From contig JAJFUA010000146.1 of NCBI GenBank assembly GCA_021372635.1, forward strand, positions 1 to 34,815: 34,815 bases of DNA, read 5' to 3'. Of this stretch, positions 33,286-34,815 are shown piece by piece. The position numbers and the translations under genes are program-made. Origin of the DNA: Desulfobacteraceae bacterium (GTDB taxonomy: Bacteria; Desulfobacterota; Syntrophobacteria; Syntrophobacterales; Syntrophobacteraceae). The notes beneath the pieces were generated by a model. It saw nothing but the letters and a program-made list of their open reading frames with translations. It did no database searches and was not told where the DNA came from. Numbering within the stretch: position 1 is the first letter of the stretch; every line of letters begins with the position of its first letter.

Positions 33286-33342
33286 TTTCTGCTGAAGCCG
33301 GGTTCCGAGGGACCCGGGAGGGCGCTCGAAAGGAAAAAGGCG

Positions 33343-34815
33343 ATGTCCGAACAGAGGGGTAGCCAAGTGCAACAGCCGTCAGGACAACCTCCACAAGGTC
33401 CACCACCGGGCCAGGGCCCGCCACCCCACGGATCGCCGCCCGGCGGCTGGGGACCCCAGGGACCGCCTCCCGGAGGACCGGGACCCCAGGGGCTACCTCC
33501 CCAGGGTTCTCCCCCCGGAGGGCCGGGGCAGGGTCCGCCGCAGGGCGGCCCCGGTCAAGGGTCTCCGCCTGGAGGTCCCGGGCAGCCTCCGCCCGGCATG
33601 TTCGGAATGGAACGTCTTTCCGCGGGGCAGAAACTTTCCAATGCCGTCTTTTTTCTCAAGTACCTGAAACCGGTACGCTGGATCGTGCTGGCGGTGATCG
33701 TCATCAACCTGATTTCCGCATCCAGCCTGATCCCCATCATGGATTTCGGGCGGATACTCACGGACTATTTCGGAAGCAGGGAATCCGTCGTCTGGTCGTT
33801 CATCGGCAGTTTTTCCGCTCCGCAGAAGTCCCTCTACATCTACATCATCCTGGCGGCGCTGCTCATCGTCATCTCCGGCGTCGTAACGCTCATCTCCAAT
33901 TATTGCGGCAGCTACGTCCGCGAGTTCCTCATGCGGCTCATCCGGCTCGACGTGTACAGGAGCCTCGAACGTCTCAACATGCAGGCCGTCAACCAGAGAG
34001 GCGCGGGGGACTACGTGCAGGGAATCCACCGGGACGTCTATTCGGTGGACCAGTTGTTCAACGAATTCTTCAACAGGACCATGCCCCAGGCGATTTTCGC
34101 CGGCGTCGCCCTGGCTGTTTTGCTCAATATCAACAAGGTGATGACCCTGGCGCTCTTCTTGGCCGGCTTCGTGCTCTTCCCGATCTTCGGGGTCTGCGGC
34201 AGGAAGGTGAACAGCCTTTCGGGCTTCCTGCGGCATGCCTTCACGGAAATCTCGGACCAGTTGATCGAGACCATCGGGGGGTTCCGGGATATCGTGGCTT
34301 CCGGCCGGTTCGACCGTTTTGCCGGACGCTTCGACGAAACCCTGCGGAAGTCGCAGCGCAGCGCCGTGAGGATTTCCTGGTGGAGCCAGGTGGGGGGCAT
34401 CACGACCGTTTCCATGATGAGCCTCTTCACGGCGGTTCCCATCGTCGTGGTGATTCCCGAGCTGATGCGGGCGCATGCCGCGAACCAGCCGGCGGTCGTC
34501 GGGTCCCTGATCGGAGCCACCATTTCGTACGTGCTGTTCCTGCAGCACTTTCTGCAGATCTACTCGACGCTGTACCAGTTCCTGCAGCAGGTGGCCATGA
34601 CGGCGCCGAGCTTTCAGTCCCTCAGGAGAATGCTGACTCCGGAACCCGAACGGAACGCTCCGCAGGCCATCCCAGCGGCGCAGGCCGCCGGGCCGCTCAC
34701 GCCGGTCCGGGCGATCCGCTTCGACGGGGTGTCCATGAACTTCTTCGGCCGCCCGGTTTTCGAAGACCTGCGGTTCTGCATCCCCGGGGGCAGGATCACG
34801 GCGATCGTCGGGCAG
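33343..34815 (+). CDS. ABC exporter (fused membrane and ATPase type) with Pro/Gly/Gln-rich N-terminal tail; truncated by the window edge
   Basis: 491 codons are seen, open to the right edge. Residues 1-85 form a low-complexity tail of GPPPGQGPPPHGSPPGG-type units rich in Pro, Gly and Gln; then the membrane domain with hydrophobic segments near 105-128 (RWIVLAVIVINLISASSLI), 162-187, 240-285 and 345-400; and the start of the ATPase domain near 465 (IRFDGVSMNFFGRPVFEDLRF), ending at ITAIVGQ, just inside the Walker A motif. This is the normal order of ABC export half-transporters. There is no C39 peptidase domain. The ATG at 33343 has AAGGAAAAAGG upstream, while the next ATG (residue 86) has no ribosome site, so the tail is probably real. 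It is likely the exporter of the modified peptide. The reverse strand has a long open frame here, which is a shadow. Confidence 0.87.
   Translation, partial: MSEQRGSQVQQPSGQPPQGPPPGQGPPPHGSPPGGWGPQGPPPGGPGPQGLPPQGSPPGGPGQGPPQGGPGQGSPPGGPGQPPPGMFGMERLSAGQKLSNAVFFLKYLKPVRWIVLAVIVINLISASSLIPIMDFGRILTDYFGSRESVVWSFIGSFSAPQKSLYIYIILAALLIVISGVVTLISNYCGSYVREFLMRLIRLDVYRSLERLNMQAVNQRGAGDYVQGIHRDVYSVDQLFNEFFNRTMPQAIFAGVALAVLLNINKVMTLALFLAGFVLFPIFGVCGRKVNSLSGFLRHAFTEISDQLIETIGGFRDIVASGRFDRFAGRFDETLRKSQRSAVRISWWSQVGGITTVSMMSLFTAVPIVVVIPELMRAHAANQPAVVGSLIGATISYVLFLQHFLQIYSTLYQFLQQVAMTAPSFQSLRRMLTPEPERNAPQAIPAAQAAGPLTPVRAIRFDGVSMNFFGRPVFEDLRFCIPGGRITAIVGQ

Noticed and set aside
33493..34548. A 351-codon minus-strand frame opposite the ABC exporter
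   Set aside because: The plus strand has an uninterrupted exporter with membrane segments and the start of an ATPase domain; the reverse frame is His/Glu/Asp-rich shadow sequence.
1..34815. CRISPR array, tRNA or rRNA genes, prophage or integrase
   Set aside because: I saw no regularly spaced repeats with unique spacers, no tRNA-like cloverleaf with CCA context and no rRNA core sequence or phage gene in the window.

Overview
The window reads as a chromosomal segment of a GC-rich, anaerobic-type deltaproteobacterium (Desulfobacterota). A relative of Syntrophobacter is my best guess, from the mix of gene families: a MucR/Ros-type regulator, a beta-oxidation operon, a KtrB/KtrA-like potassium system and an xseA-xseB-ispA-dxs-tlyA gene order. 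That taxonomic guess is inference; there is no rRNA or other decisive marker here.

Region 1 (1-2892) is housekeeping: the 5' part of serS, a zinc-ribbon membrane protein (DUF3426 type), hpt, and a one-domain NifU-like iron-sulfur protein with its own promoter and terminator. Region 2 (2942-8811) is one tightly packed minus-strand block, transcribed in the order xseA, xseB, ispA, dxs, tlyA, rlmH: exonuclease VII, isoprenoid precursor synthesis and two rRNA methyltransferases. Region 3 (8882-14026) is a minus-strand dipeptide/oligopeptide ABC importer (binding protein, then two permeases, no ATPases in view) with a NudC-type pyrophosphatase gene between the binding protein and the permeases. 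Region 4 (14283-18355) holds an unrecognised small gene, a SAM hydrolase/adenosyltransferase, an inositol-monophosphatase-like gene and a beta-CASP RNase-like metallo-hydrolase. Region 5 (18724-24677) is a fatty-acid degradation operon: TetR regulator, acyl-CoA dehydrogenase, thiolase, and a fused enoyl-CoA hydratase/3-hydroxyacyl-CoA dehydrogenase. Region 6 (25584-28690) is a MucR-like regulator followed by a TrkH/KtrB channel and its RCK partner, with overlapping genes.

Region 7 (about 28850 to the end) is the exciting part. It looks like a biosynthetic locus for a ribosomally made, radical-SAM-modified peptide: a cytoplasmic subtilisin-like protease, a GAF protein, a 62-residue putative precursor, a radical SAM/SPASM enzyme, a second, 119-residue putative precursor and an ABC exporter with a long Pro/Gly/Gln-rich N-terminal tail. 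The two precursors share a related leader that aligns without gaps over 37 residues. The second ends in four perfect tandem W-x-N triads (WVN WFN WAN WYN, then WY); the first contains a single WTN. W-x-N fits the aromatic-x-x substrate motif of three-residue-cyclophane-forming radical SAM enzymes ('triceptides'), so the second peptide may become a multiply crosslinked aromatic rod. This architecture (Gln-rich linker, all-aromatic C-terminal core, twin precursors, S8 protease, GAF protein) does not match the Xye, Grr or Fxs families I know.

A family of short terminal-inverted-repeat elements (MITE-like) is scattered in the window: a near-intact copy inside the peptide locus (31348-31519), a decayed copy at 11099-11250 and a one-ended remnant at about 14650-14715.
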